Shown here in pieces: positions 12,701 to 24,379 of a stretch of DNA of 64,000 bases (its first letter is position 1; each line of letters starts with the position of its first letter). The stretch spans positions 22,232,274 through 22,296,273 of the forward strand of contig NC_045129.1 in assembly GCF_007655135.1 (NCBI RefSeq). The letters are read 5' to 3'. The stretch comes from Punica granatum (taxonomy: Eukaryota > Streptophyta > Magnoliopsida > Myrtales > Lythraceae). Made by a program: the position numbers and the translations under genes. The notes beneath the pieces were generated by a model that had not been told where the DNA came from, ran no database searches, and saw nothing but the letters and a program-made list of their open reading frames with translations.

Positions 12701-14813
12701 TGTGTTACCTAACCTCAATGCACGAGGAAAAGAGTCGGGGAAGCGGCCGTGGGAGTCGCAAGACTCAGATAGGACGTTACGGGTGAGTGACCCGAATGAA
12801 AGCAGCCGCAGCAGTCTGTGGAAGAACGGGTCGGTACGCGAACTCCGGGCACGGCACGGTGCAAGGTCGGGCTCGTTGGACTCCTAAGAGACGGATCTAC
12901 ACGACCATGGGCAGACCCGAACGTGCCAAGGCCTGAACAAACCCGAAAATGTGAGATAAAGTTCGGTAAAAGTTGAGTGAACCCGGTAAAGGAGAAACGG
13001 ATGAAACGATGGTTGTGCACGGTTGATCGGCCCGTGACCGTGACCACCTCTTCACGGGGGAGAGTGAGGGTTGTGAGGAACCCTTTGAACTTGATGGCAC
13101 GACTCGCCGAAGTCGTGGGAAGAAATGGCACGTGGCTTGCTCGGTGTGCGCGGCTAGGGAAATCTCGGGACCCGAATGTTCTCACGGCTGGAACGGGGTG
13201 TTGGAGGCCTCAAATCGAAAATCTAAGCCCGGAAATGGACTTAGGGGATGGGAAATATGTAGGCTAGGATGTTTGATGATTTTTGGCTTAAGTCGGGTCG
13301 GGTGGTTATCGGAATACCGGGTGGTTTTCCAGCGATTTTAGCCGGTTTTGGCCTTGGCATGGGCTGAACGAAAGTGAGGGAGAGGGCTGAAGCTTGAGAG
13401 GTTTTTGGAGAGAGATTGGCTTGAGAGAGAAGGAGAATGGAGAAGTGATTAGGTTGATGAGGCTTAGGGTTTATAAAGGGAGGCTTAATGGCTTGTTTAA
13501 GTGAAGTTAAGTGTGGTTTAGGGAGGGGAAATGGGCTGCCGAAATTTGAAGAGTGATTAGGGAGGGGAAATGGTCACTTAGAGTGTGGGGGAAGCAAAGG
13601 GGAGTGATGGGTGTGATAGGAAGTGATGGATGGATGTAAGTGTGTAAGAGGAAGTGATGGGTGTAACAGCCAAAAATTCAAATTGTGTGGAGGGGGAGCC
13701 TTGGAGCCGCCGGCCATGGGAGGGGGAGCCGCGGCTTGGGCCGTCCAATCAGAGCCGAGGGTTGAGCCGTGGCTTGGGGTTGAGCCGCGGCTTGATGGCT
13801 TGGCTTGGCTAGGCTGTGGGTCCCATTCGATTGAGAGAAAAGCCGGGAAACGCTTAAAACTTGATTGAACGCGCGTCCGATCTCTGATGTCCGATTAATT
13901 TGAAGATTTAGAATGCTTGAATGACGAGGGTTTGAATGAGCCTAATATCGCCATGCGTCGTGTGAACGAACGTTCGGGCGACTCGGCGCCTCGGGAGTCG
14001 GTTTTGCCCTGTTTGGACGTTTGGAGCGGAGTTTAGCATCCCCCGATCCCCGATTGCTCTTTGTGCATCCTAGCACTCGTTTTGGCGACCCTTTTGCCCC
14101 GCGAGGGATCGTTGGCCCGTCGCCCTCGGTCGGGGACCGTTGGCCCGGGAAGGCCTAGGGACTTGTGACCGGGATTTTCTCAATGTTCCCTGAATGTCTT
14201 GAGGTGTTCGGGGCTCGTTGTGAGGTGCTCGGGGACCGTTGTGATCTCTGTTCTTCGTGGACGTGCCCCGAAGGCTCGCCGGGAGACATTCATGACCACT
14301 GAAACGTCCCTCGGGAAGCCGAGTCGGGTTCCGGAAGGTCATCTGACGCTTGTTCCCCGACTTTGATGGTCCCTGGGTGCCTGTAGGCCCGCTTTGAGGG
14401 GCCGTTTGCTTGTCAGTGGAGCGGGCCCCAGGAGCTCTGTTAGAAAAGGCGTCCGTGGGGGATCGGGGTGTCCCGGCTTAAGCAGGATGCCCCGGAAATG
14501 CGCCCGAACGTTTCGTTGGTCACTTTGGCACTGAGGGGGATTTTTGAAACCCCATATTGGGCACCTTTCGGTGCTTCGGTGGCTCGGTGATGAATAGTGC
14601 CACAGTGCCAGCTCCGTTGTTTTCGGGATTTCTCGTTCGTTTGTTCTTCCGACTGCTCTCTTCCGCCTTTCTCAGTGGATCGTGCTCTTCTCCCGTTGCT
14701 CATGACCCCGTGTCCGCCTATTTGCCTCTGATCGCCGGGTGATGAATAGTGTCCCGGGCTTCGGTCGGGAATCCTCGTGTGGGAAGCCGGTGGGCCAAAA
14801 TGGGGTGCTGACA
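9762..14813 (-). repeat. Left LTR of Ogre-type element (3' LTR in its orientation)
   Basis: 5,052 bp, TGTGCGCACCCG...GGGTGCTGACA. It aligns with 26488-31552 throughout, with scattered substitutions (by eye at most a few per 100 bases) and a few indels. It lacks a 15-base segment that the right LTR has near 28207-28221. A long G run lies at about 12416-12429. The many short open frames inside it are not genes. Confidence 0.95.
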
Positions 14814-14826
14814 GCTTGCCCCTCTT
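14814..14826 (-). other. Polypurine tract of Ogre-type element
   Basis: On the minus strand AAGAGGGGCAAGC lies directly before the LTR start TGTCAGCACC. This is the expected place and composition for the plus-strand primer. Confidence 0.75.
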
Positions 14827-14969
14827 TGGTTGCATGCTCGGTTAGAGGATGTAGCCAAAGACCATGAGAGGCACCCCTTTTTGGTCCCAGCGACCACTCT
14901 GTTGCAGCTTCCCCATGGCTGCTCACGCCTTGCTTGGATACATTAGGATATTGTGCTGGAAATTAGAAC

Positions 14970-15735
14970 CGGGATGGACCCGAAGGATACCGGGATGGAC
15001 CCGAATGCAGATGAGCCAAGATAGACCTGAATGATCGGGATAGACCCGAATGCTTGAACCAGGATAGACCTGAATGACCGGGATAGACCCGAATGCATGA
15101 ACCAGGATAGACCGGAATGACCGGGATAGACCCGAATGCATGAACCAGGATAGATCCGAATGACCGGGATAGACCCGAATGCATGAACCAGGATAGATCC
15201 GAATGGCCGGGATAGACCCGAATGCATGAACCAGGATAGACCTGAATGACCGGGATAGACCCGAATGCATGAGCTAGGATAGACCTGAATGACTGGGATA
15301 GACCCGAATGCATGAACCAGGATAGACCTGAATGACCGGAATTTTGACCGAAGGGATCCTGAGTGACCGGGATTTAGACCAGAAGAATCCGAACGGGTGG
15401 AAATTAGGTCGAATGAGCCCGAACGATCGAGAAGACCTGAGTGACCGGAATTTAGACTGGGAGGACCTGAATGATCGAAAGGAGCTGAATGGGACCAGGA
15501 TGGACCTGAATGACCGGGATGGACCCGAATGCAGACCAGGGTGGACCTGAATGACCGAAAGGAGCTAAATGGGACCAGGATGGACCTGAATGACCGGGAT
15601 GGACCCGAATGCAGACCAGGATGGACCCGAATGACCGGGATGGACCCGAATGACCGGGATGGACCCGAATGATCGGGATGGACCCGAATGTGACTGGGAT
15701 GGACCTGAATGACGGGGATGGACCCGAATATGACC
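14970..15735 (-). repeat. Minisatellite in the 3' untranslated part of the Ogre-type element
   Basis: Tandem copies of an about 43-bp unit made of two similar half-units, with the recurring words GACCGGGATAGACCCGAATG and AACCAGGATAGACCTGAATG. The array is regular up to about 15330. It degenerates through 15340-15480 and returns as a variant with GGATGGACC in place of GGATAGACC. The open frames across it (repeating FGSIPVI and SGLSRSF) follow from the repeat and are unlikely to be translated. Tandem repeats between pol and the 3' LTR are common in Ogre elements. Confidence 0.9.
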
Positions 15736-16343
15736 GGAATTTAGGCCGGAAGACGCTATGTGACGTGGCTCGATCGAGATTGGGTTCGAACTGCCTTATG
15801 TGCGGTGACTGATAGTGATCTCCCGTCGTTTGTTCTTCTTTCAGCATTATTGACCTAGGTGGCGTGGGGCATTCCCTGACGATTTTCGGCGTCCCAGGAG
15901 CATGGTTTGCCGCATGAGGCAGATGCGAATCCGTCAACGGGGAGCGTCCCTTGGGATTCCTGATCTTACCTGCACAGGGGAAAGAGAAGCCCGCAAAGGA
16001 TGTCAGCCGCGCGAAATCGTTTAGACTACGACGCGTAAAGGAATCTATGTCAAGATGTGTTGGGGACACGATATCGGTGGCCATTTGGAAGGCGGCCGTG
16101 TCCCTATTGGAGAATAGCTTTTCTGAGACGGATAATCCGTGGAATTATGTGCATAAAGGTAATGGGAAGGATCTTGCGAGATCCTCCAAATCAAGGATAC
16201 ATCGATTCGACCCCATTCCAGGGCGAGTCTCGAGCCTGGAGAGTCGAAGAGAGTTTGCTTGCGTCGGAAAATGCCTAACCACTACTCGGTGCAGCTTCAC
16301 GGAGGAGTGTTGCCATTCTTTCGTGGTCGAGCCGAAATTGCCC
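15736..16343. other. Ogre 3' untranslated region, no gene
   Basis: Between the minisatellite and the hairpin repeats. I see no protein domain on either strand. Short frames such as 15951-16358 look incidental. Confidence 0.5.
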
Positions 16344-16640
16344 CTAACTTTTGCCTAGGTCGCAAAATGCGTGATGACCTAGCGGGGTGTTTTATTTGAT
16401 TTTTTCTCACATAAATGCTCACCTTTTGCGGCGGTTCCCCGTGTTCGGGTGAGACCGCACCCCTCGGGTCCTCTAACTTTTGCCTAGGCCGCCTCGAAGA
16501 GGTTTTCGACCTAGCGAGGAAATGATTTATGCTCTCCTTTTGCCGCGACTCCCCTTTGTGGGATTTTAAGTCGTGCCACTCATTCCCTAGCTTTTGCCTA
16601 AGCCGCCTCGAAGAGGTTTTCGACCTAGCGGGAAAGTTTG
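16344..16640 (-). repeat. Three tandem hairpin-forming repeats downstream of pol
   Basis: The motif CTAACTTTTGCCTAGG, then a short arm, then a GACCTAGCG-type ending recurs at about 16344, 16473 and 16587. Copies two and three share CCGCCTCGAAGAGGTTTTCG. In each, CTAGG/CCTAG words and the CCTCGAAGAGG palindrome allow a stem-loop. They lie 50-350 bp beyond the pol stop in element orientation, so they would be in the 3' untranslated RNA. Confidence 0.7.
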
Positions 16641-16691
16641 TTTTTTTCTCTCAAGAAAGCTTAATATTGGACAAATGGTGAGAGTTGGTGC

Positions 16692-19600
16692 TCATTTACA
16701 GAAACAGAAATGTCTTACAATAGATACGGGCACGGAGCCCGGGGGATAAAAAATATACAAGCGCTCACGGATAGTACTTCTTGAGTCAGCGTTGACGGGG
16801 AGGGCGTTTTCGATGCCGTCCATATCGCTTAGAATGATTGCTTCTCCGGAGAAAACCTCTTTGACGACGAAGGGGCCGTCGTATTTGTACGAGAACTTCC
16901 CTCGAGAGTCCGGCGTGACGTGTAGGACTTTCCTCAAAACGAGGTCGCCGGGGCTAAAGTCGGGGTGGCGGACTCTTGCGTTAAAGGCTCGAGCCATTCT
17001 TTGCTGGTAACACTGTCCGTGGCATAGCGCCTTCAGCCTCCTTTCATCAATGAGGTTCAGTTGCTCGTATCGCTGTTTTGCCCACTCCGCTTCTGCAAGT
17101 TCGGCCTCGGCAAGAATCCTCATGGAAGGGATCTCCACTTCGATTGGGAGGACGGCCTCCATGCCATAGACTAGGGAGTACGGGGTTGCCCCAGTTGAGG
17201 TTCGTATGGATGTCCGGTATGCCAAAAGCGCGTAGGGGAGCATTTCGTGCCAATCCTTATAGTTCACTGTCATTTTCTCGATGATCTTTTTGATGTTCTT
17301 ATTTGCCGCTTCCACCGCACCGTTCATTTGGGGACGGTACGGGGTGGAGTTGCGGTGTCGGATTTTGAATTGTGCACAGAGCTCATTGATAACCTTGTTG
17401 TTTAGGTTCTTGGCATTGTCCGTAATGATCGTGGCGGGGACTCCGTACCGGGCGATGACATCGCGTTTGAGAAAACGGGCTACAGCTTTTGCAGTGACCG
17501 ACGCAAGGGTGATGGCTTCGATCCATTTGGTGAAGTAATCGATCGCCACCAAAATGAACATATGCCCGTTAGATGCTTTGGGGTTGATCGGGCCAATCAC
17601 ATCCATTCCCCACATCGAAAAAAGCCATGGTGCTGTCATGGGGCGTAGCTCGTTGGGGGGCGCTTTGATCAGATCAGCGTAGACTTGACATCGGTGGCAG
17701 TGCCTGACGTGCTTCACGCAGTCAGTCTCCATGGTGGACCAATAATAGCCTAAGCGCATGATCTTCTTGGCGAGCATAAGGCCGTTCATGTGGGGCCCAC
17801 AGTTTCCTCCATGTACCTCCTCCATGAGGCACCGTGACTCGTGCTCGTCAATGCATCGGATTAGCGTGGAATCAAAGGAACGGCGATATAGTATCTCGCC
17901 TCTCAGAAAGTAGTGCATCGCAAGGCCCCTGAGCGTCTTTCGATCGCGGCGGTCGGCACATGGGGGATAATGGCCCGTTTGCAAGAAATTCTTGATGTCC
18001 TCATACCACAGCTTCGCTTCGGGCGCTTCGATCGCGTTGCAGTGGGCCGGGCGTTTGGCCACTTCGATTTCGAGCGGTTCGACGACATTCCCCTCCGAAA
18101 TACTCGCCATGGACGCAAGTGTCGCAAGTGTGTCGGCGAACTGATTCTTTGTGCGTGGAGTGTAGGTGAACGAGATTTTCTCGAAATTCTTCGCCAATTC
18201 CTCAAGGTATTCGTGATACGGGACTAACTTTACATCTTTCGTCTTCCATTGCCCCAACGTTTGGAAGATTGTGAGTATGGAATCACCGAACACCTCTAAC
18301 TCCTTCACCTTGAAATCAATCGCCGCTTGCAAACCGAGAATGCACGCCTCGTACTCGGCTACGTTGTTGGTACAGGAGAAATCCACTTTCGCCGCGACCG
18401 GGTAATGGCGCCCATCCGGGGATATCAAAACTGCCCCAACTCCGGATCCCACGGAATTGACGGCCCCGTCAAAATACATTTTCCATGTCGGTTCCTCTTT
18501 CGCTTCATCCACCTGGAGGATTCCTTCATCCGGAAAGTCTGTGTTAATTGGCGTGTCGTCATCGACCGGGAATTCTACTAGGTGATCGGCAATCGCTTGC
18601 CCCTTGACGAACGTGCGAGGCACGTACTCTATGTCGTATTCCGTTAACTGACAGCGCCATTTTGCGATGTTCCTCATGGAGGAGGGGCTATCGAGCAAGT
18701 ACCGCAAGGGGTCCGCTTTTGACAATAAGCGGATCGTGAGGTAGAGCGTGTACTGTCGGAGTCTTTGCATGACCCACACCAACGCGCAACACATCTTTGC
18801 AATCTCCGGGTAGTTGGATTCCCCTTCGGTGAACTTCCTGCTCAAGTAGTATATCGCCCTTTCCGTGCGCGTTGACTCGTCTTCTTGCTCCAGCATGCAC
18901 CCTAAGGACTGTCGGCGCACTGTGAGGTACAAAATGAGGGGCTGGCTCGGCACGGGTGGTACCAATATCGGCGGCTGAATTATGTAGGCCTTGATGGTGT
19001 CAAAAGCCTTTTGGCACTCATGGTCCCATTCCATTGCCGCATTTTTGCGGAGCAAGCGTAAGAGAGGTTGGCACTTATCTGTCAAGTTCGCAATGAAGCG
19101 TGCGATGTAATTCAGTTGCCCCAAGAAACCGCGCACCTCTCGGACCGTCAACGGCGGGGGAAGTGCTTTCATCGCCTTGACTTTATCCGGGTCCACTTCG
19201 ATACCGCGCTCACTGACCACGAATCCGAGTAGTTTTCCTGACCGAGCGTCGAACGTGCACTTTGCCGGATTGAGCCGGAGTTTGTATTCTTTTAGGCGGT
19301 CGAAAAGGCGCTTCAGGTTGACGAGGTGATCTTCTCCTTCTTTGGATTTGGCGATCATGTCGTCGACATACACCTCGACTTCCTTGTGCATCATGTCGTG
19401 GAATAGTGTGACCATAGCCCTCTGATAAGTTGCCCCCACATTCTTGAGGCCGAAAGGCATAACGCGGTAGCAAAAGGTTCCCCACATCGTAGTGAACGTT
19501 GTCTTGAGTTTGTCCTTCTCGGCCATCCGGATCTGATTGTATCCGGAGAAGCCGTCCATGAAAGAGAATTGGGCGTGGCGCGCCGTATTGTCGACTAGGA

Positions 19601-20202
19601 CGTCGATGTGCGGCAAGGGGAAATTGTCTTTAGGGCTGGCCTTATTGAGATCTCGGTAGTCGACGCAGACTCGGACCCTTCCGTCCTTCTTTTCCACTGG
19701 CACAATGTTCGCCACCCATTCGGAATAATTGCAGACCTCGAGGAACCCCGCGTTGATCTGCTTGACGACTTCCTCCTTGATGCGGAGGAGAAGGCTAGCC
19801 CGTTGTCGTCGCAACTGTTGCCGTTTGGGTGGGAATTTCTCGGTGTCGAGCGGGAGAAAGTGTTCGACTATCGAGGGGTCTAAGCCTGGCATATCGGCGT
19901 AAGACCAGGCGAAGACCTCCTGATATTCCTTCAGGAAGTCGATCATCCGAGTTCGCTGTGTGGGGTCGAGAGCTGTCCCAATCTTCAAGGTGCGAGGCTC
20001 TTCTTCGGTGCCCACGTTGATCTCCTCCGTTGGCTCGACCGAGGTGATTTGATGGTCTTCGAGGCGACGCAAACTCTCTTCTATCTCGGGCACTTGACCG
20101 TCCTCGGGGAGCCCTTCCCCAAAGTATACGGGTTGGGGCTCACCGAGTTGCTCTCGGGATAGGTTCGTATCGAAGCGTCGAGGATTTGGATTCGAGTGGA
20201 GC
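16692..20202 (-). CDS. pol: Ogre-type pol: reverse transcriptase, dual RNase H, integrase
   Basis: A single open frame of almost 1,200 codons (upstream limit 20279, though translation probably enters from the splice at 20202). The RT has FMDGFSGYNQI and the catalytic YVDDM at about 19358-19372. It is followed by the usual gypsy RNase H (IYYLSRKFTEGESNYPE). A second, archaeal-type RNase H follows (MYFDGAVNSVGSGVGAVL, about 18480-18430), which marks the Tat/Ogre group. The integrase has a zinc-binding HHCC region (CHRCQVYADL). Its catalytic acidic residues are in WGMDVIGPI (about 17610), IITDNAK (about 17420) and the glutamate of the block ending ANKNIKKII. A GPFVV segment with adjoining basic residues closes it. 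No stop codon interrupts this part. Confidence 0.92.
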
Positions 20203-20412
20203 CTGGAAATTCGAGAGAATCGTCTTAGAAAGTTTATAATGCTGCGAAGTAGAGAATAGGAGAGGGAGAAAGAATGCAAAAGAATTCAAAAAATGCGTGA
20301 GAGATTTCATTGATGTTGCGAACAAGAAGCCATAATAGAAACCCCTCTCCCGTCGTGTGGCGCATGGCTATGCCGACACGTGGGGAACATCTTATACATA
20401 GATAAGCCTTAC
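20203..20412 (-). other. Predicted intron between protease and RT
   Basis: On the minus strand the donor is GT|GTAAGG (intron starts at 20412) and the acceptor is TTTCCAG (ends at 20203). The acceptor follows a pyrimidine-rich stretch. The intron contains the TAA that ends the protease frame (20409-20411). Removing these 210 bases brings the protease frame exactly into the RT frame. An intron at this place is a known property of Ogre elements. The exact splice sites are my prediction. Confidence 0.72.
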
Positions 20413-21755
20413 ACATCGGCAATCACAGCCGAGTAGCGCGAGACTGAGGTCCAGTTGTTCAGCTCCTCGTTTTCCTGCGCCAAGCGGATGTGAACCCCTG
20501 AAGGAATGTCCTCGGTGACGGTGTACACGGCTGACGAAGCAGCAGGAGTGTCATCGGAGTCCGAGGAAGGGCCGTCAAGGGTGCCTCCTATGATGCGTGA
20601 AGGCCCGGGGAAGAAATGAGATAGTGGGGGGACTGGAGTGCCCCTGTTGAGTCTCCCGTAGTATGCAGCGAGGCGATGAAGATGGTTGCCCTTGCGGGCC
20701 TCGATGATCTCATGACAGGAGGGGCGAAAGCCGAGTCCCCTCCTGTGTTTGTACTCCTCGATCTCAATGGGGCGGTTGATCCCTTGTCCGCGTGCCCCAA
20801 TGCCGGTGCCGGGAATATAATTGTTGCGCAGGAGAACCTTCCCTATCATGCGGTCGGCACGGGATGGTCCACTCTCTCTGTAGTCTCGGATGACGGAGAT
20901 GGTTTCGAATGAGTGGAACGGGAGGTTTTCATCGTCCCCAATGCTGATGTAGGGCACCGCCGTCTCCTTGTAGATGGCGTAATCCTCCTCTCCTTTCACG
21001 GTGATGAGCTTCTCTTCGACGATGAACTTTAGCCGTTGGTGCAGGGAAGAGGGGACGGCGCCGGCCGAGTGGATCCAAGGCCTCCCGAGCAGCAGGCTGA
21101 ACGCGTTCGGGATGTCGAGCACCTGGAATGTGATGCTAAACGAGCACGGGCCAACGTCTATGAGGAGGTCGATCTCTCCGTTCACCTCCCTGCGAGAGCC
21201 ATCGAAAGCTCGGACCGCTGTTTTGCTTGGGCGGACTCGGTTAAGATCCACATTCATCTGTTTGAGGGTGGTCACCGGGCAAACGTTGAGGGCGGACCCG
21301 TTGTCAATCATGACCCGGCCGATGATGTAATTGTTGCACTTGCAGACAATGTGCAATGCCCGTGAATGTGACCAACCCTCGGACGGGAGCTCGTCGTCCG
21401 AGAACGAGATAGTGTTGGAAAAGATGGACCCGATCGTCTCCTCTATCCTGTCTGGGGGCGTTTCCTTCGACACTTGTGCCGCGGTCAGTACCCGGAGGAG
21501 GGCCTCTCGGTGAGGTTCCGAGCCGAGGTGGAGGGCAAGCAATGAGATGTGGGCCGGGGATTTGGCCATTTGTTCGACCACCTTGTATTCGCTTGCCTTC
21601 ACGATCTTCATGAAAGCTTCGGCTTCCTCCTCGGACACCTTCTTGGACGGGAAAGGTGAGCTTTCGGGCGTCGCCCCGTCTTCAACAGCGGGCGCTTTCC
21701 CTTTGTCCTTGGCCGTCGGGCTCTCATATACCCGTCCCAAGCATGTTATCCCCAT
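20409..21755 (-). CDS. pro: Ogre-type protease region
   Basis: A 448-codon open frame in the same frame as gag, separated from it by one TAA at about 21765-21767. The aspartic protease core is MIDNGSALNVCPV (about 21310-21270), the DxG-type motif of retropepsins in its Tat form. LLGRPWIHSAGAVPSSLHQ, a typical second block of the domain, follows near 21090-21040. It would release gag, RT and integrase from the polyprotein. The C-terminal third (after about 20940) contains a G-patch-like GIGARGQGINRPIEI segment. The unspliced frame stops at 20409; the spliced one would continue into pol. Confidence 0.88.
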   Translation of the reverse strand: MGITCLGRVYESPTAKDKGKAPAVEDGATPESSPFPSKKVSEEEAEAFMKIVKASEYKVVEQMAKSPAHISLLALHLGSEPHREALLRVLTAAQVSKETPPDRIEETIGSIFSNTISFSDDELPSEGWSHSRALHIVCKCNNYIIGRVMIDNGSALNVCPVTTLKQMNVDLNRVRPSKTAVRAFDGSRREVNGEIDLLIDVGPCSFSITFQVLDIPNAFSLLLGRPWIHSAGAVPSSLHQRLKFIVEEKLITVKGEEDYAIYKETAVPYISIGDDENLPFHSFETISVIRDYRESGPSRADRMIGKVLLRNNYIPGTGIGARGQGINRPIEIEEYKHRRGLGFRPSCHEIIEARKGNHLHRLAAYYGRLNRGTPVPPLSHFFPGPSRIIGGTLDGPSSDSDDTPAASSAVYTVTEDIPSGVHIRLAQENEELNNWTSVSRYSAVIADV

Positions 21756-21764
21756 GACACCGAA

Positions 21765-24110
21765 TTACCGTTCGACGCTCCCAATGCTTCCTTCGTAGGT
21801 CCAGGGGACCTTGCTATCTGAGTACAGCCCTTGAGCGGGGACGTCAAGGACGAACAGGGCCGGGGAGGCCTCGTGCCCCGTGAACCCGACCGTGAATTCT
21901 TCGGGAGTGTAGTTGATCACGAAGGGAGGGGGATTCTCCTGCGCTTCTTCGTCTTTCTCCGGGACGCATATAGAGATCATGTTGATGGATGGCCCCGAGC
22001 TCGGCCTATGGTCCGGTAGGGGGTTGGCCTGCACATTTGGAGGTCTGACAGCGTTGAAAGTGAGTCGGTTGCTATCGATCCTCGTTTGAATTTCGTCCCT
22101 CAGCCTCCAACAATTGTCGAGAGTGTGCCCCGGCGCACCCTGATGATATTCGCAGCGCTTGGATTGATCCTGGATGGAGGGGTCGAAGTTCGGGCTCGGG
22201 GATATTGGCTGAATCTGATCCCCCGCCAAGAGTTGCCGATATATGTGAGAGAGAGGAGCGGGTAGAGGTGTGTACTGTCTGCGCGGTCGGTGTTGTGAGG
22301 TGCCGACCGGTGGACCCTGTGAGGTGGGGTTCTGTTGTGCCGGTGGAGGGGCTCTCGACACCGGCGGCCTAGGTTGAGGGGACTGAGCTGACGCGGGCGC
22401 GTAGGGGTCGTATGATTGCGAGGTCGCTGTTGGCGGGACCGGCGGAGCCGAATAATAGAGCGGTTGAGGTTGGTGCTGTGGAGGTGGAGGGAAGTATGTA
22501 GGAGCGGCAGTCGGTGTGGCCGTGAGATCTACTGAATACTGCTGAGACGCTCGATGTGCCGTATTGACGGTGTTAACCGAGACTTCCTTTCCTCTCCTCC
22601 CGCCGGAAGATGGGGACATTGCGGGAGCCTTCTTCGATGGCTCCTCCCTTTGGTCGGCGGGGCCTTCCATTCTTCCGAGCTTGATCCCCAAATCAAGCTT
22701 TTTCCCAGCCTCGATGAGGTCGGAGAATGAGGAAGTGTGGGCCAATAAGTGCGAATAATATATCCCTCTCAACGTGGAGTGAAACAGTTGAACCTGTTGC
22801 GCCTCGCTGATCGGAGGGATGTGCTTTGCTGCTTGGGCACGCCACTTGGCAGCGTATTCCTCGAACCTTTGGCCCCGCGCCATTTCTTTTGTGCTCAGCT
22901 CTAGAAGTGTGGGAGGCGTCTCCGTGCAGTATCGGTATTGGTCGATAAACTTCCGAGAGAGGTCCTCCCACGTCGGAATGTCCTCGGCCTTTAGTGACAT
23001 GAACCAATCGAGAGCAGATCCCGATAGGCTGTCTTGAAAGGAATGGATGACGAACTCCTCGTACTCCCAGTACTGTAGCATCTTCCCCCGGTAATGGCGG
23101 AGATGATGGCGGGGATCCGTCGTGCCCCCGTAGGCCTTGAACTCCGGGATTTTGAACTTCGGGGGTAAACGCATGCCCGGGAATAAACTGCAGTCACCAT
23201 AGCGCGCATCGGGTCGAGCATCATTTGCTTGCAGGGCTCGTATTGCCTCTTCCATTCGTTTCAGTCTGCATTCTTGTTCGGCGTCCGCCTCGAGGAAGAA
23301 GTGCGTTGGTGAAGCGAACTAGGCCTCATGGGCCGGCATGCCCGATTCGTGGAAGGTGGTGTTTATCGGGGGCGGCGCCGGGTAAGAGAGGCCGGCATGG
23401 GGGTGTAGCGATGAGTAGGGTGGGAGCTCCGTGGTTTGGAAATGAATCGGAGCGGGTGCACCTGAGGTCGGTAAGACCGTTGACGGAGGGACTGTATAGG
23501 CTGCAGCCGGGGCCGGCATGGAAACAAGTGGTGGCGCGGATAGGACCTGATCTGAGGTGAGGAATGCCGCCGGTGGAAGAGGGACGGCCGTGGGGGCCGG
23601 CGGTGGTGGATATGGGTTGGTGAGAGGTTGAGCCACGGACGTATGCAGCGTTGGCGGGGCCGGCACATCCATATTTTTCGGGGCTTGGGTCGGCGGAATC
23701 CCTGGTGCTGGGTCGGCTGTCGGTCCCTGCCCCGGTGGAGGCGTGGAGCTTGAGGAGGCACGATTCGGCCCTCTGAGTAGGGCAAGCAGTTCTGCCATGT
23801 TGGCGGCCATCTGATTGACTGTGCCCTCGAGCGCCGTAATGCGGGCTCGGTCGTCAGTAGCGGCGGAAGTTAATGAGACGGTGGTAGAAGCGCCCCTGAA
23901 GACGTCGGGGGCGGGAGATGCGTTGGAAGGGCGCCTGAATACGTCGGGAGTACGCCTGCAGGAGTGAGAGGTGGCGGAGCGTGTGTTTGCGGTGGCTGAG
24001 AGAGAGTCGGGACCGAAGGGTTGACTTCTTCGGAAACATCGAGGTGATCTCCTTCCGCCATCCTGAGACGCTGACGAGTTGGGTATCGGTGTGACGCCAG
24101 TTGTGATCAC
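21765..24110 (-). pseudogene. gag: Ogre-type gag, one internal stop
   Basis: Gag forms the particle that packages element RNA. One frame runs from the ATG at 24110 to 21765 but has a TAG at 23319-23321. The first part (24110-23320) is proline-rich with low sequence complexity. The Retrotrans_gag domain lies at about 23140-22800 (DWFMSLKAEDIPTWEDLSRKF). A second proline/glutamine-rich stretch follows (22500-22250), then a knuckle-like CEYHQGAPGHTLDNC (about 22170-22120). The stop replaces what is probably Gln (CAG to TAG). The frame continues past a TAA into protease. Confidence 0.85.
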
Positions 24111-24379
24111 CTAGATCTCAAGAATGTGTAAAGACAAACACCGATATTTCAAACGATAAAAGCGGAATAAGTAAAATGACAAGATGTATGAGATGCATGA
24201 ATTTTCAAAATACTAATGTCATTACATTGATTAGCTCCAAGTTCCATGGTTTTACAAAATAGAACATTCGGAAGAAAAGAAAGGAACATAAACGTAAAGT
24301 CGACATCCCTTTGCGCTCGGTGGCCGCTCGAAAGTGGCGCGGGTCCGAGTGAGGGCAAAAATGAGTGCGTCTGCTAATC
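24111..24379. other. Spacer between gag and the extra ORF
   Basis: About 270 bases without a recognisable coding part. Gag and the extra ORF are in different frames, so gag needs its own start or a separate message. Confidence 0.6.

Noticed and set aside
12062..14926. Many 60-150 codon frames inside both LTRs
   Set aside because: They mostly differ between the two LTR copies in start, stop or frame, lack domains, and lie in non-coding LTR DNA.
14923..15313. Three overlapping open frames with repeating FGSIPVI-type peptides as a repeat protein
   Set aside because: All three frames are open only because the minisatellite unit lacks stops. There is no start context or domain.
14970..15735. Regular 43-bp repeats that might be read as a CRISPR array
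   Set aside because: The units are contiguous with no unique spacers, and the DNA is inside a plant retrotransposon. It is a minisatellite.
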